From Nocardioides rubriscoriae (GTDB taxonomy: Bacteria; Actinomycetota; Actinomycetes; Propionibacteriales; Nocardioidaceae): 64,000 nt of DNA. The position numbers and the translations under genes were made by a program. Position 1 is the first letter of the stretch; each line of letters opens with the position of its first letter. This document shows positions 43,329-52,196 of the stretch, one piece after another. The notes below the pieces were generated by a model, which was not told the origin of the DNA, searched no databases, and saw only the letters and a list, made by a program, of their open reading frames with translations. The stretch is taken from positions 1-64,000 of the forward strand of contig NZ_VIYJ01000016.1 in NCBI RefSeq assembly GCF_008087085.1. Direction: 5' to 3'.

Positions 43329-44098
43329 CGCGACACCTCCTCGCCGAGGTAAGCGCGCACGACCTCGGGGTGCGTCTGCACCTCGGCCGGCGTGCCGGTG
43401 GTCACGGGGGTGCCGAAGTCGACGACGAGGATCCGGTCGGCGAGGTCCATGACCAGGCCCATGTCGTGCTCGACCATGATGATCGGCACGTCGAGCTCGT
43501 CGCGGATGTCGAGCACGAAGCGCGCCATGTCCTCGGTCTCCTCCAGGTTCATCCCGGCGACGGGCTCGTCGAGCAGCAGCAGCTTGGGCTCCATGGCCAG
43601 GGCCCGGCCCAGCTCGACGCGCTTCTGCACGCCGTAGGGCAGCAGCCCGACCGGCTGCCGCCGCCACGCCTCGAGCTCGAGGAAGTCGACGATCTCCTCG
43701 CAGAAGCGGCGGTGGTGGATCTCCTGCTGGCGCGCCCGACCGAGCCAGGCGATCGCGGACGCGGCGCCGTACCTGATGTGCTGGTGGCGACCGAGCATCA
43801 GGTTGTCGATCACGGTGAGGTGCTCGAAGAGAGCGATGTTCTGGAAGGTGCGGGCGACACCGCGACCGGCGATCGTCGACGGCTTCTCGCCCAGCGTGCT
43901 CTGGCCGAGGAAGCGGACCCTGCCGCGCTGGGGGCGGTAGACCCCGGAGATGACGTTGAACAGCGACGTCTTGCCGGCGCCGTTGGGGCCGATGATCGCG
44001 AAGAGCTCGCCCGGGTCGACGTGCAGGCTCACGCCGTTGACCGCCTTGACCCCCGCGAACGCGAGGTGGACGTCGTCGAGCTCGAGGACGGGGCTCAT
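43325..44098 (-). CDS. ABC transporter ATPase, LivG-like
   Basis: 257 aa. Walker A GPNGAGKTS, Q-loop RTFQNIALFEHLTV, the LivG-style signature LPYGVQKRVELGRAL in place of LSGGQ, Walker B LLLLDEPVAGMN and H-loop MVEHDM. ATG 44098 overlaps the LivF-like stop. Powers the importer together with the LivF-like subunit. Confidence 0.94.
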   Translation of the reverse strand: MSPVLELDDVHLAFAGVKAVNGVSLHVDPGELFAIIGPNGAGKTSLFNVISGVYRPQRGRVRFLGQSTLGEKPSTIAGRGVARTFQNIALFEHLTVIDNLMLGRHQHIRYGAASAIAWLGRARQQEIHHRRFCEEIVDFLELEAWRRQPVGLLPYGVQKRVELGRALAMEPKLLLLDEPVAGMNLEETEDMARFVLDIRDELDVPIIMVEHDMGLVMDLADRILVVDFGTPVTTGTPAEVQTHPEVVRAYLGEEVSR

Positions 44099-44886
44099 GC
44101 CGACCACCTCTTCTTGCGTCGGTAGTGCTTGGTATCGCGGAACGACTTGCGGACGCCGTCCTCGCCGGGGTGCAGGCCGAGGTAGAACTCGCGCACGTCG
44201 TCGTCGGCCAGCAGCGCCTCGGCCGGCTTGTCGAGCACGACGCGGCCGGTCTCCAGGACGTAGCCGTGGTGGGCGACCGAGAGCGCCATGGTGGCGTTCT
44301 GCTCGACGAGCAGGATGCCGGTGCCGGTGGCGTTGATCTCGACGATCACGTCGCGGATCGACTCGACCATGAGCGGTGCGAGGCCGAGGCTGGGCTCGTC
44401 GAGCAGCAGGTAGCGGGGGTCCGACATCATCGCCCGTCCCATGGCGAGCATCTGCTGCTCGCCGCCGGAGAGGTAGCCGGCGGTCTTGGCGCGCCGGTCG
44501 GCGAGGACCGGGAACAGGCTGTAGACGCGCTCGAGGTTGGTGGAGATCCGGCCCCGGGTGGTGTGGCCGCCGACGCGGAGGTTCTCCTCGACGCTGAGCT
44601 CGACGAAGACCCGGCGGCCCTCCATCACCTGGCGCACGCCCGACTTGACGATCTTCTCGGGGCGGGTGCGGCGCAGGTCCTGGCCGTCGAGGCTGACCTC
44701 GCCCTTGGTGACCTCGCCGTCGTGGACGTCGAGCAGCCCGGTCAGCGCCCGCAGCAGGCTCGTCTTGCCGGCGCCGTTGGAGCCGAGGAGCGCCACGATG
44801 CGCTGGTCGGGGATCTCGAGACTGACCCCGCGCAGGGCGAGGACCGAGTCGTCGTAGACGACTTCGAGGTTGCGGACGGCGAGCAC
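44095..44886 (-). CDS. ABC transporter ATPase, LivF-like
   Basis: 263 aa from GTG 44886 (GGAG 6 bp upstream; the longer frame upstream is not coding-like). Walker A GSNGAGKTSLL, Q-loop-type RQVMEGRRVFVELSVEENL, signature LSGGEQQMLAMGRA, Walker B LLLDEPSLGLAP, H-loop VEQNA. The C-terminal ~30 residues (VRKSFRDTKHYRRKKRW) are unusually basic. First gene of the six-gene operon. Divergent from the PucR regulator. Confidence 0.93.
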   Translation of the reverse strand: MLAVRNLEVVYDDSVLALRGVSLEIPDQRIVALLGSNGAGKTSLLRALTGLLDVHDGEVTKGEVSLDGQDLRRTRPEKIVKSGVRQVMEGRRVFVELSVEENLRVGGHTTRGRISTNLERVYSLFPVLADRRAKTAGYLSGGEQQMLAMGRAMMSDPRYLLLDEPSLGLAPLMVESIRDVIVEINATGTGILLVEQNATMALSVAHHGYVLETGRVVLDKPAEALLADDDVREFYLGLHPGEDGVRKSFRDTKHYRRKKRWSA

Positions 44887-44969
44887 AGGACTCCGATCGG
44901 GGACAGGGAGGGTGAGGGGACTGCGCCGTGTGAGCGCCGTCTCACCGTCCCGTCGTGCACCGCCCGGTG

Positions 44970-45000
44970 TCTTTGGGGTCGGGTCACAAAGATCCCCGAC
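44970..45000. promoter_or_regulatory. Nested inverted repeats in the divergent liv/PucR promoter region
   Basis: TCTTTG (44970-44975) and CAAAGA (44987-44992) form one inverted repeat; GTCGGG (44978-44983) and CCCGAC (44995-45000) form another, interleaved with it. They lie about 85-115 bp upstream of the LivF-like start, in the right place for an operator of the divergent PucR protein. Short arms make this suggestive only. Confidence 0.4.
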
Positions 45001-45067
45001 GGGGGTTGGGACGAGCATCCGGTCGGCGCGGTATAGACCGCGTCTCAGCGATCGCCCGTGGGGGTGG

Positions 45068-45083
45068 TGTGACCACATTCACC
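45068..45083. promoter_or_regulatory. CRP/GlxR-like site
   Basis: TGTGACCACATTCACC matches the CRP/GlxR consensus TGTGA-N6-TCACA at nine of ten defined positions. It lies 42 bp before the PucR ATG and about 180 bp before the LivF-like start. Two predicted adenylate cyclases are encoded in the window, so cAMP control of this carbon-source operon is plausible. Confidence 0.5.
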
Positions 45084-45125
45084 TGGTGCAGACTCCGCGC
45101 CACCAGCGAACACATGGGGTGCGAG

Positions 45126-46379
45126 ATGGCGGTGACCGGGGCTGTGGCCACGGCCGGCAGCAACGAGACGAGTGGGGTCGACCGGCTCGTCTCCTGGGTG
45201 CGCGCGTGCACCGACGAGGTCGCGCACGCCGCCGCGGCGACGATGTGGGACGAGATCGACGCCTACGCGGTGCACGACGACCGGGGGTTCCGCTCCGAGG
45301 TCGAGTCGCACTGCGCGCAGGTCTTCGCCGCCTTCACCGAGACGCTCGCGGAGCGTCGTGACCCGACCCGGGCCGACTTCCCCTGGACCGGCCGCCACGC
45401 GATGCGTCGCGTCGACCTCGGCATCACCCTCGCCGACTTCATGAAGGCCTTCCGCATCGGCCAGATCGCCCTGTGGGACGGCGTCCTCGAGGGCGTCGCG
45501 CAGGACCCCTCGACCAAGGACTCGGCCCTGCACATCGTCGGGCAGCTGATGCGCACCATCGAGGTCGGCAGCACCGCCGCGGCCGAGGCCTACCTCGAGG
45601 CCCAGGCCTTCCAGCTCGCCGACTCGGCGCGGCTGGCGCGCGACCTGCTCGAGGACCTCCTCGAGGGCCGACCGCCCACGGTGCGTCCGCGCCTGGAGAT
45701 GCTCGCCGACGTCGGCATCAGCGAGAGTGCCCCGCTGGCCGTGGTGGTCGGGTCGCTGGCGCTGCCGGCCGGGCGCAGCCCCGACCGGGCCGCGCACGCG
45801 CTGCTGCGCTCGGCCCTCAACAACCCCGGGCGCGGACTGGTCGTCGTACGCCACGACGAGGTGGTCGCCGTGGTGCCCGTCGAGGAGGGCGGCGAGGACC
45901 GGATGCTCACCCGGGTGCGCGCCGGCATCGCCTCGCTCGCCGGGCACGGCGTCTTCCCGGTCGTCGGGGTGAGCTCGGTGCACCCGGGCTTCCTCGACAT
46001 CCCCGAGGCCTACGAGGAGGCGCGCATGGCGCGGCGATCGCTGCGCGGGCGCTCCGGCGTGCAGTCGCTGTCGCGCATGTCAACCCTCGACTACCTCGTG
46101 CAGACCCACGACCGCACCGTCCGGCGCCTGGTGCGCCCGCAGGTGCGGGCCTTCGTGCAGGAGGACCTCGCCGCCGGCGGCACGTTCGTCGAGACCCTGC
46201 GCCGCTACGTCGCCTGCGACCTCAACGCCAAGCTCGCCGCGATGCAGCTGCACGTGCACGCCAACACCGTCTACTACCGCCTGGAGCGGATCGCCGAGCG
46301 CACCGGCTGCGACGTGCGCCGGGTGGAGGAGCTCATCGACCTGCTGCTGGCCGTGAGCATCGTGTCGGGCAGCGAGTAG
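45126..46379 (+). CDS. PucR/CdaR-family transcriptional regulator
   Basis: 417 aa from ATG 45126 (ATG 45114 also possible). An N-terminal helical sensor (~10-160) contains RRVDLGITLADFMKAFRIGQ, as in RsbR/PucR N-terminal four-helix domains. A GGDEF-like middle follows. The C-terminal PucR helix-turn-helix reads FVETLRRYVACDLNAKLAAM, HVHANTVYYRLERIAERTG and VEELIDLLLAVSIV. Likely activates the divergent importer/acyl-CoA-ligase operon in response to the imported acid or its CoA ester. A CRP-like site lies in its leader. Confidence 0.92.
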   Translation: MAVTGAVATAGSNETSGVDRLVSWVRACTDEVAHAAAATMWDEIDAYAVHDDRGFRSEVESHCAQVFAAFTETLAERRDPTRADFPWTGRHAMRRVDLGITLADFMKAFRIGQIALWDGVLEGVAQDPSTKDSALHIVGQLMRTIEVGSTAAAEAYLEAQAFQLADSARLARDLLEDLLEGRPPTVRPRLEMLADVGISESAPLAVVVGSLALPAGRSPDRAAHALLRSALNNPGRGLVVVRHDEVVAVVPVEEGGEDRMLTRVRAGIASLAGHGVFPVVGVSSVHPGFLDIPEAYEEARMARRSLRGRSGVQSLSRMSTLDYLVQTHDRTVRRLVRPQVRAFVQEDLAAGGTFVETLRRYVACDLNAKLAAMQLHVHANTVYYRLERIAERTGCDVRRVEELIDLLLAVSIVSGSE

Positions 46380-46421
46380 CGCCCTGCTCCTGCCCGTTGC
46401 CGGCCCTGTTAGACAGGGACC

Positions 46422-47306
46422 ATGCAGACACGACACCTCGGCAACGACACCGTCGGCCGTCACGAGGTCGGGGCGATCGGCCTGGGCCTGATGACCTTCG
46501 ACCAGACCGGCACCCAGCCCCGCGAGCAGCTGCTCGACACCGTGCGCGCCGCCCTCGACGCCGGCGTCACCCTCTTCGACACCGCCGACGCCTACGGCCC
46601 CGGCGACGAGCTCGGCATCGACGCCCAGGGCGCCAACGAGCGGCTCGTGGCCGGGCTCCTCGACGAGCTCGGCGTCCGCGACCAGGTCCTGCTGGCCACC
46701 AAGGGCGGGCACGTGCGCACCGAGGGCGGCGGCTGGGGGCTCGACAGCGACCCCGAGCACCTGCACGAGGCGGTCGACGCGAGCCTGATGCGCCTGCGCG
46801 TCGAGCAGATCGCCCTGTGGCAGCACCACCGCCCCGACCCGGCCGTGCCCTACGAGGAGGTCCTCGGGGCGATGAAGGAGATCCACGAGTCGGGCAAGGT
46901 CGCGATGCTCGGGCTCTCCAACGCCGACCCCGACCAGATCCGGCTCGCGCACTCCGTCCTCGGCGACGCGCTGGTCAGCGTGCAGAACCAGTACAGCCCG
47001 GCCTTCCGCTCCAGCGCCCCTGAGATCGACGTCTGCGAGGAGCTCGGCCTGGCCTTCCTGCCGTGGAGCCCCCTCGGCGGCCTTGGCGACGCCAAGCAGC
47101 TCGCGGACAAGCACCCGGCGTTCGCCGAGGTCGCTGCCGCCCACGCCGTGAGCCCGCAGCAGGTCGCCCTGGCCTGGATGCTCGCCCGCTCGCCCGTCGT
47201 CATCCCGATCCCCGGCGCCAAGCGGCCCTCGTCGATCCAGGACTCCGCCGCCGCCGCCGACCTCGTGCTGACCGACGACGAGATCGCTGCTCTCGACGCG
47301 AGCTAG
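46422..47306 (+). CDS. Aldo/keto reductase
   Basis: 294 aa. AKR marks: AIGLGLMTFDQTG, LFDTADAYGPGDE with catalytic Asp/Tyr, ALWQHHRPDP with the His, and the cofactor site IPIPGAKRPSS. Distinct from the reductase at 7795-8784 (different length and N-terminus). ATG 46422 follows CAGGGACC. Single gene followed by a palindrome array. Substrate unknown. Confidence 0.92.
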   Translation: MQTRHLGNDTVGRHEVGAIGLGLMTFDQTGTQPREQLLDTVRAALDAGVTLFDTADAYGPGDELGIDAQGANERLVAGLLDELGVRDQVLLATKGGHVRTEGGGWGLDSDPEHLHEAVDASLMRLRVEQIALWQHHRPDPAVPYEEVLGAMKEIHESGKVAMLGLSNADPDQIRLAHSVLGDALVSVQNQYSPAFRSSAPEIDVCEELGLAFLPWSPLGGLGDAKQLADKHPAFAEVAAAHAVSPQQVALAWMLARSPVVIPIPGAKRPSSIQDSAAAADLVLTDDEIAALDAS

Positions 47307-47310
47307 CGGC

Positions 47311-47530
47311 GGGAGTTTCACCGCGTACGCGGTGAAACTCCCACCTCTGGCACGAAGTTTTGCAACAGAAGTGGGAGTTTCACCGCTTCAGCGGTGAAAC
47401 TCCCACAACCGGCCGCCCCCCCAGGCCAGCAGCAGGTCGTCACGCTCAACTCACGTGAAGAAACTCCCACTTCTGGTACGAAGTTTTGCGACAGAAGTGG
47501 GAGTTTCACCGCTTCAGCGGTGAAACTCCC
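47311..47530. repeat. Array of long perfect palindromes with a duplicated ~70-bp module
   Basis: 47311-47342 is a perfect 32-bp palindrome (arm GGGAGTTTCACCGCGT). 47371-47406 has 16-bp arms GTGGGAGTTTCACCGC around TTCA. 47460-47475 and 47492-47507 (GAAACTCCCACTTCTG) are a 16-bp perfect pair. 47497-47530 repeats the GGGAGTTTCACCGC/TTCA hairpin. The segment from GTGAAACTCCCAC through TCTGG.ACGAAGTTTTGC.ACAGAAG to the hairpin occurs twice (about 47333-47406 and 47459-47530). Arms can pair with several partners, giving alternative folds. Lies between same-strand genes. Confidence 0.9.
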
Positions 47531-47629
47531 GCAATCGACCGGCCTCTGGCGGGCAGGCGGTCGTCACGCCCAGTGCCGTCGACGTCCCCGCATCTTCGCG
47601 CCGGCGGTGCCGTGGTCGAGACTGGGGTC

Positions 47630-48466
47630 ATGACCTCCCTGCTCACCGCCCGCCCGGTCGAGACCTGGCTCACCGACATGGACGGCGTCCTCGTGCACGA
47701 GGAGGTGCCGATCCCCGGCGCGACCGACTTCATCTCGGCGCTGCAGTCGTCGGGTCGCCGGTTCCTGGTGCTGACCAACAACTCGATCTACACCCCGCGC
47801 GACCTGCGCGCGCGACTGCTCGGCAGCGGGATCGACGTGCCCGAGGAGGCCATCTTCACCTCGGCGCTCGCGACCGCGCAGTTCCTCGCCGACCAGCGCC
47901 CGCACGGGACGGCGTACGTCGTGGGGGAGGCGGGGCTGACCACCGCGCTGCACGACATCGGCTACGTGATGACCGACCGCGACCCCGACTACGTCGTGCT
48001 CGGCGAGACACGCACCTACTCGTTCGAGGCGATCACCAAGGCGATCCGGCTGGTCGCGGCCGGGGCGCGGTTCATTGCGACCAACCCCGACCCGAGCGGC
48101 CCGAGCCAGCAGGGGCTGCTGCCCGCGACCGGGTCGGTGGCCGCGCTGATCAGCACCGCGACGGGGCGCACGCCGTACTTCATCGGCAAGCCCAACCCGC
48201 TGATGATGCGCAGCGCGCTCAACCGCATCGACGGCCACTCCGAGTCGACGGTGATGGTCGGCGACCGGATGGACACCGACATCATCAGCGGGCTCGAGGC
48301 GGGCCTGCGTACGGTGCTGGTGACGACCGGCTCCACCCGGCCGGAGCAGGTCGAGACCTTCCCCTACCGCCCGACGGTGGTGGTCGACTCGATCGCCGAC
48401 CTGGTCGCGCTGGTGACCGAGACGCAGACGGAGACCCACTCGGAGACCCAGGAGGACGACCGATGA
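47630..48466 (+). CDS. HAD-family phosphatase (subfamily IIA, NagD-like)
   Basis: 278 aa. HAD motif I TDMDGVLVHEE (nucleophile Asp), motif II VLTNNS, cap region typical of IIA, motif III with Lys in YFIGKPNPLMM, and motif IV VGDRMDTDI. Dephosphorylates small sugars or nucleotides. The C-terminus is Thr/Glu-rich. ATG 47630 is weakly preceded by GGGG. Its TGA overlaps the ATG of the next gene, so both are translated together. Confidence 0.9.
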   Translation: MTSLLTARPVETWLTDMDGVLVHEEVPIPGATDFISALQSSGRRFLVLTNNSIYTPRDLRARLLGSGIDVPEEAIFTSALATAQFLADQRPHGTAYVVGEAGLTTALHDIGYVMTDRDPDYVVLGETRTYSFEAITKAIRLVAAGARFIATNPDPSGPSQQGLLPATGSVAALISTATGRTPYFIGKPNPLMMRSALNRIDGHSESTVMVGDRMDTDIISGLEAGLRTVLVTTGSTRPEQVETFPYRPTVVVDSIADLVALVTETQTETHSETQEDDR

Positions 48467-49617
48467 GCACCTTCGACGTGGAGCGGGTCCGCGCGTCCTT
48501 CCCCGCGCTGGACTCGGGCCTGGTGCGCTTCGACGGCCCGGGCGGGTCGCTGTTGCCGGTCGAGGTGGCCCAGGCGGTCGCGACGGCGATGACGTCGGGC
48601 ATGTGCCAGCGCGGGTCGCTGACCGAGCCCGAGCGGCTGACCGAGGCCACGACCCAGGGCGCGCGCGCCGCGATCGGTCGGCTGCTCGACGCCGACCCGG
48701 CCGGCGTCGTCTTCGGCCGGTCGATGACCGCGATCGCCTTCGACGTCGCCCGGGCCCTGGCCGCGACGTGGGGCCCGGGCGACGAGGTCGTGGTGACCCG
48801 CCTCGACCACGACGCCAACGTGCGGCCGTGGGTGCTGGCCGCCGAGGCCGCCGGCGCGACCGTGCGCTGGCTCGGCTTCGACCCGGTGACCACCGAGCTC
48901 GACGACCCCGCGACCGTGCTCTCCGAGCGCACCCGCCTGGTCGCCCTGACCGGGGCCTCCAACCTCTTCGGCACCCGCCCGCCGGTGCGCGCGGTCGCCG
49001 ACGCCGCGCACGCCGTCGGCGCGCTGGTGCACGTCGACGCGGTCCACCTCGCCGCCCACGCGCCGGTCTCGCTCGGCGACCTCGGGGCCGACCTGCTGAC
49101 GTGCTCGCCCTACAAGTTCTTCGGGCCCCACCTCGGCGCGCTCGCCGCGGCCCCGGCGCTGCTCGAGACCCTGCGCCCCGGCAAGCTGCTACCCTCCAGC
49201 GACGCGGTGCCCGAGCGCTTCGAGCTCGGCACCCTGCCCTACGAGCAGCTCGCGGGCGTCACCGCCGCCGTCGACTTCATCGACGCGATCGGCGGCATGC
49301 CGCTGGTCGAGGAGCACGAGGCCGCGCTGCTCGACCGGCTGCTCACCGGCCTCGCGGGCCTCGACCACGTGCGCGTGCACGGCACACCCGCCCGGCGTAC
49401 GCCGACCGTGCTGCTGCACGTCGACGGCCGGGCCGGCGACGACGTGCGCGCCGACCTCGCCGCGCAGGGCGTCCTGGCCCCGGCCGGCAGCTTCTACGCG
49501 ATCGAGGCCTCCCGCCACGCCGGTCTCGGCGACACCGGGGGCGTGCGGGTCGGGCTGTCGCCGTACTCCACCGATGTCGAGGTCGACCGGCTGCTCGAGG
49601 CGCTCGCCGCGCTCTAG
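48463..49617 (+). CDS. Class V aminotransferase / cysteine-desulfurase-like protein
   Basis: 384 aa PLP enzyme. VFGRSMTAIAFDVARAL (phosphate site), RLDHDANVRPW, SNLFGTRPPV, PLP Asp in VHVDAVHLAAH and the Schiff-base Lys in SPYKFFGPHLG. Matches the SufS-like subgroup often named cysteine desulfurase-like (VC1184 type). Partner gene is the HAD phosphatase (ATGA overlap). It lies 2.6 kb from egtD on the other strand; EgtE of ergothioneine synthesis is also a class V enzyme, but nothing here proves that role. Ends in a CTAG shared with the convergent gene's stop. Confidence 0.88.
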   Translation: MSTFDVERVRASFPALDSGLVRFDGPGGSLLPVEVAQAVATAMTSGMCQRGSLTEPERLTEATTQGARAAIGRLLDADPAGVVFGRSMTAIAFDVARALAATWGPGDEVVVTRLDHDANVRPWVLAAEAAGATVRWLGFDPVTTELDDPATVLSERTRLVALTGASNLFGTRPPVRAVADAAHAVGALVHVDAVHLAAHAPVSLGDLGADLLTCSPYKFFGPHLGALAAAPALLETLRPGKLLPSSDAVPERFELGTLPYEQLAGVTAAVDFIDAIGGMPLVEEHEAALLDRLLTGLAGLDHVRVHGTPARRTPTVLLHVDGRAGDDVRADLAAQGVLAPAGSFYAIEASRHAGLGDTGGVRVGLSPYSTDVEVDRLLEALAAL

Positions 49618-51302
49618 CCGAGCACCCGCAGCAGCCGGCGTACGACGGGGGAGCGCGGCGTGATCGCAGCCGCGGCGCGCGCGTCGGCGAGGGCGGCGCG
49701 GCGGCCCTCGGGGGTGCCGAGCCCAACGCGCGCGATGGCGCGCTGCACGTAGGCGTCCGGGCGCCGCGGGGCGAGCCGCACCGCGCGGTCGAGCACCGTG
49801 ACGGCCTCGGCGTACCGGCCCTCGACGGAGCGGGCCACGGCGAGCGCGACGAGGGTCCGGTAGTCGTCGGGGGAGCGGGCCAGGCCCTGCTCGGCCCACT
49901 CCTCGGCGAGACCGGCCGCGCCGTCGGCACCCGGGAGCCCGCTGCTGGCGCGCTGCGCGAGGGCGGGCGCGGCGAGGGTGCCGAGGTCGGCGTCCCACGG
50001 GCGCCAGCGGTGGGCGGCGTCGAGCCGGTCGGAGACGGCGCCGACGTCGCCGTCGACCGCGGCGTCGATGCCCTGCGCGGTCCGGACGTCGCCGACGCAG
50101 GCCGCGGCGAGCACGACGACGCCGACCAGCAGCAGCGACCCGGGGGCGAGCACGGACCGCGGTGGTCGGTCGCCCGCCGGCAGGGCGACCGCCGCCCCGA
50201 GCAGGACCGCGGCCAGGCAGGTCGGGCCGGCGGTGGTGAAGTTGACCGCCACCGACCCCAGGTACGCCGCCACCGCGACCACCAGGGGCAGCGTCGTCGC
50301 GTCCGCGCGGACCGCCGCCGCGCACCGGCGCGCCACCAGGACCACCCCGACGGCCGACACCGCGAGCAGGGCCGCCCCGCCCGCGACCAGCACCTGCAGG
50401 GCCAGTGAGTGCGGGGAGTCGGCGAGCACCGACGGACCGGTGAACCGGACGAAGCCGGCGCTCTCGTGGGCGGGGAACGCGTCGCCGTAGCGGCTCGGGC
50501 CCAGGCCCAGCCACGGGTGGTCGGCGACGAGGTCGAGGGTCAGGCGCCACTGGTCGAGCCGGGCCCGCCCGGTCTCGGCGCCGACGAGCCGGTCACGGGT
50601 CGACGGCACGGCCAGGGCCGCGGCCACCATCGCCGCCAGCAGGATGACCAGCGGCAGCACGGCGACGCGCGCCAGCAGCACCACCAGGCCCACCGCGGTC
50701 AGCGCCAGGGCGGTGCGCGAGCCGGACGCGGCGACGGTCGTCAGGGCGGCCACCAGGCCGACGACCTCGACCGGGCTGCGGTCGCGCACCGCCGGCCGCG
50801 CGAGCACGAGCGCCGCCATCATCGCCACCGCGCCCTGGTCGCTGGCGTTGCCCAGCAGCGCGCCGGAGCGTCCCTCCCCGCCGGCCACGGCGACCACCGA
50901 GGCGACGGCCAGCACCGCCGACGCCGCGGCCAGGGCCCGCGCCAGCCATGGCTCGCGGACCACGAAGACCCGCGCGCCCGCCCACGCCGCGGCGGCGTAC
51001 AGCACGAGCACCGGCGCCCCCTCGTAGCGGGGCCACCGGCCGACCAGCGACGCCACCGGGGTCTCGCCGGCCAGGGCGGCGACGACCAGCACGGCCAGCC
51101 AGGCCACGCCGACGACCACGAGCGGCCGGGGCAGGACGCCGACCGCCGGCGCGCTCAGGGCGACCAGGCAGCCCAGCGTGGTCAGCAGCAGCGCCGCCGG
51201 CACGTGGCCCGAGAAGCCACCGGGCACCGACACCAGCGGGGCCGCGACCAGGAGGCCGAGCGCGAGCCGACGGCGCCAGGACGCGCTCACCGGGCCGTTC
51301 AC
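49614..51302 (-). CDS. O-antigen-ligase-like polytopic membrane protein with TPR tail
   Basis: 562 aa. About 11-12 TM helices; the large loop contains DQWRLTLDLVADHPWLGLG, SRYGDAFPAHESAGF and DSPHSLALQVLV, the Wzy_C (O-antigen ligase/polymerase) signature. The C-terminal ~140 residues form TPR-like helical repeats (YRTLVALAVARSVEGRYAEAVTVL). Likely polymerises or ligates a surface glycan; no glycosyltransferases are adjacent. Start ATG 51302. Stop codon overlaps the convergent gene's stop in CTAG. Confidence 0.85.
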   Translation of the reverse strand: MNGPVSASWRRRLALGLLVAAPLVSVPGGFSGHVPAALLLTTLGCLVALSAPAVGVLPRPLVVVGVAWLAVLVVAALAGETPVASLVGRWPRYEGAPVLVLYAAAAWAGARVFVVREPWLARALAAASAVLAVASVVAVAGGEGRSGALLGNASDQGAVAMMAALVLARPAVRDRSPVEVVGLVAALTTVAASGSRTALALTAVGLVVLLARVAVLPLVILLAAMVAAALAVPSTRDRLVGAETGRARLDQWRLTLDLVADHPWLGLGPSRYGDAFPAHESAGFVRFTGPSVLADSPHSLALQVLVAGGAALLAVSAVGVVLVARRCAAAVRADATTLPLVVAVAAYLGSVAVNFTTAGPTCLAAVLLGAAVALPAGDRPPRSVLAPGSLLLVGVVVLAAACVGDVRTAQGIDAAVDGDVGAVSDRLDAAHRWRPWDADLGTLAAPALAQRASSGLPGADGAAGLAEEWAEQGLARSPDDYRTLVALAVARSVEGRYAEAVTVLDRAVRLAPRRPDAYVQRAIARVGLGTPEGRRAALADARAAAAITPRSPVVRRLLRVLG

Positions 51303-51451
51303 ACCGCGCAGCCTGGCACGCCGCCCGACCGTGTGGGGTGGCCGATCGGTCGGACCTCCTGGTCAGGCAGGGCCACGTGGCCCCCGAAGCCCTGCGGCGC
51401 GGTCCGCGCGGCGCCTACCGTCGCTCCACCCACCACCCGTAGGAGACTCCC

Positions 51452-52189
51452 GTGCCGCTCCGCCGTCTCGTCCCGACCGCCGTCGCCGCCCTCGTGCTCG
51501 GCGCCGCCGGCTCGTCGTACGCCCTCGTCGCCCCGCAGGGGCACCACCGGCCCGCCGGGGCCCACCACGGTGCCGCCGCCGGCCAGGCCGGCGACCTGCT
51601 GCGGGGTGCCTACGCGGCGTCGTACGACCGGCTCAGCGTGAGCACGCCGTCGGTCACCGTGCGGGTCGCGCCCGTCGTGACCGGCAGCCCCGAGGTGGGC
51701 GAGACCCTGCGCGCCACCCCGGGCACCTGGCGGCCGCGGGAGGTCAAGGTCCGCTACCAGTGGCTCCTGGGCGGCCGGGTCGTGCCCGACGCCACCGGCC
51801 CGACGTACACCCCGGGCGCCCGCGCGGTCGGCCAGCGGGTCGCGGTGGTCGTGGTCGCCCGCCGCAGCGGCTACACCGCCGGCAGTGCCGTCTCGGAGTC
51901 GACCCGCCGGGTGCAGCCGGGCACCATCGACCTGCGCGAGGTCCCGGAGATCAGCGGCCGCGCCGCGGTCGGACGCCGGCTCTCGGTCTCCGAGGGCTCG
52001 TGGTCGCCGCGCGGCGTCGAGCTGACCTACCAGTGGTTCCGTGGGCGTACGGCGATCCCGCGCGCCACCCGGCCCGAGTACCGGGTGGTCCGCGCCGACC
52101 GCGGCGTGCGCCTGCGGGTCGTCGTCAGCGCCTCGCGGCCCGGCTACGACGACGCCACGGCCTCGGCGCGCACCGCCCCCGTCGACTAG
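51452..52189 (+). CDS. Secreted protein with two Ig-like repeats
   Basis: 245 aa from GTG 51452 (AGGAG 8 bp upstream). Signal peptide PTAVAALVLGAAGSSYA. Two ~75-residue beta repeats follow: VGETLRATPGTWRPREVKVR with YQWLLGGRVVPDATGPTY, and VGRRLSVSEGSWSPRGVEL with YQWFRGRTAIPRATRPEY, each ending in a VAVVVxARRSGY-like strand. This W-P...YQW...A...Y repeat is widespread in actinobacterial surface proteins. No catalytic part. Probably an exported binding or adhesion protein. Confidence 0.85.
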   Translation: MPLRRLVPTAVAALVLGAAGSSYALVAPQGHHRPAGAHHGAAAGQAGDLLRGAYAASYDRLSVSTPSVTVRVAPVVTGSPEVGETLRATPGTWRPREVKVRYQWLLGGRVVPDATGPTYTPGARAVGQRVAVVVVARRSGYTAGSAVSESTRRVQPGTIDLREVPEISGRAAVGRRLSVSEGSWSPRGVELTYQWFRGRTAIPRATRPEYRVVRADRGVRLRVVVSASRPGYDDATASARTAPVD

Positions 52190-52196
52190 CAGCCCG

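Noticed and set aside
47311..47530. Palindrome array as a CRISPR array
   Set aside because: Repeats are palindromic and overlapping, with only two modules and no regular unique spacers; no cas genes nearby.
48463..49617. Calling the class V PLP enzyme EgtE
   Set aside because: It is coupled to a HAD phosphatase gene and looks like the cysteine-desulfurase-like subgroup; proximity to egtBD (2.6 kb, other strand) is too weak.
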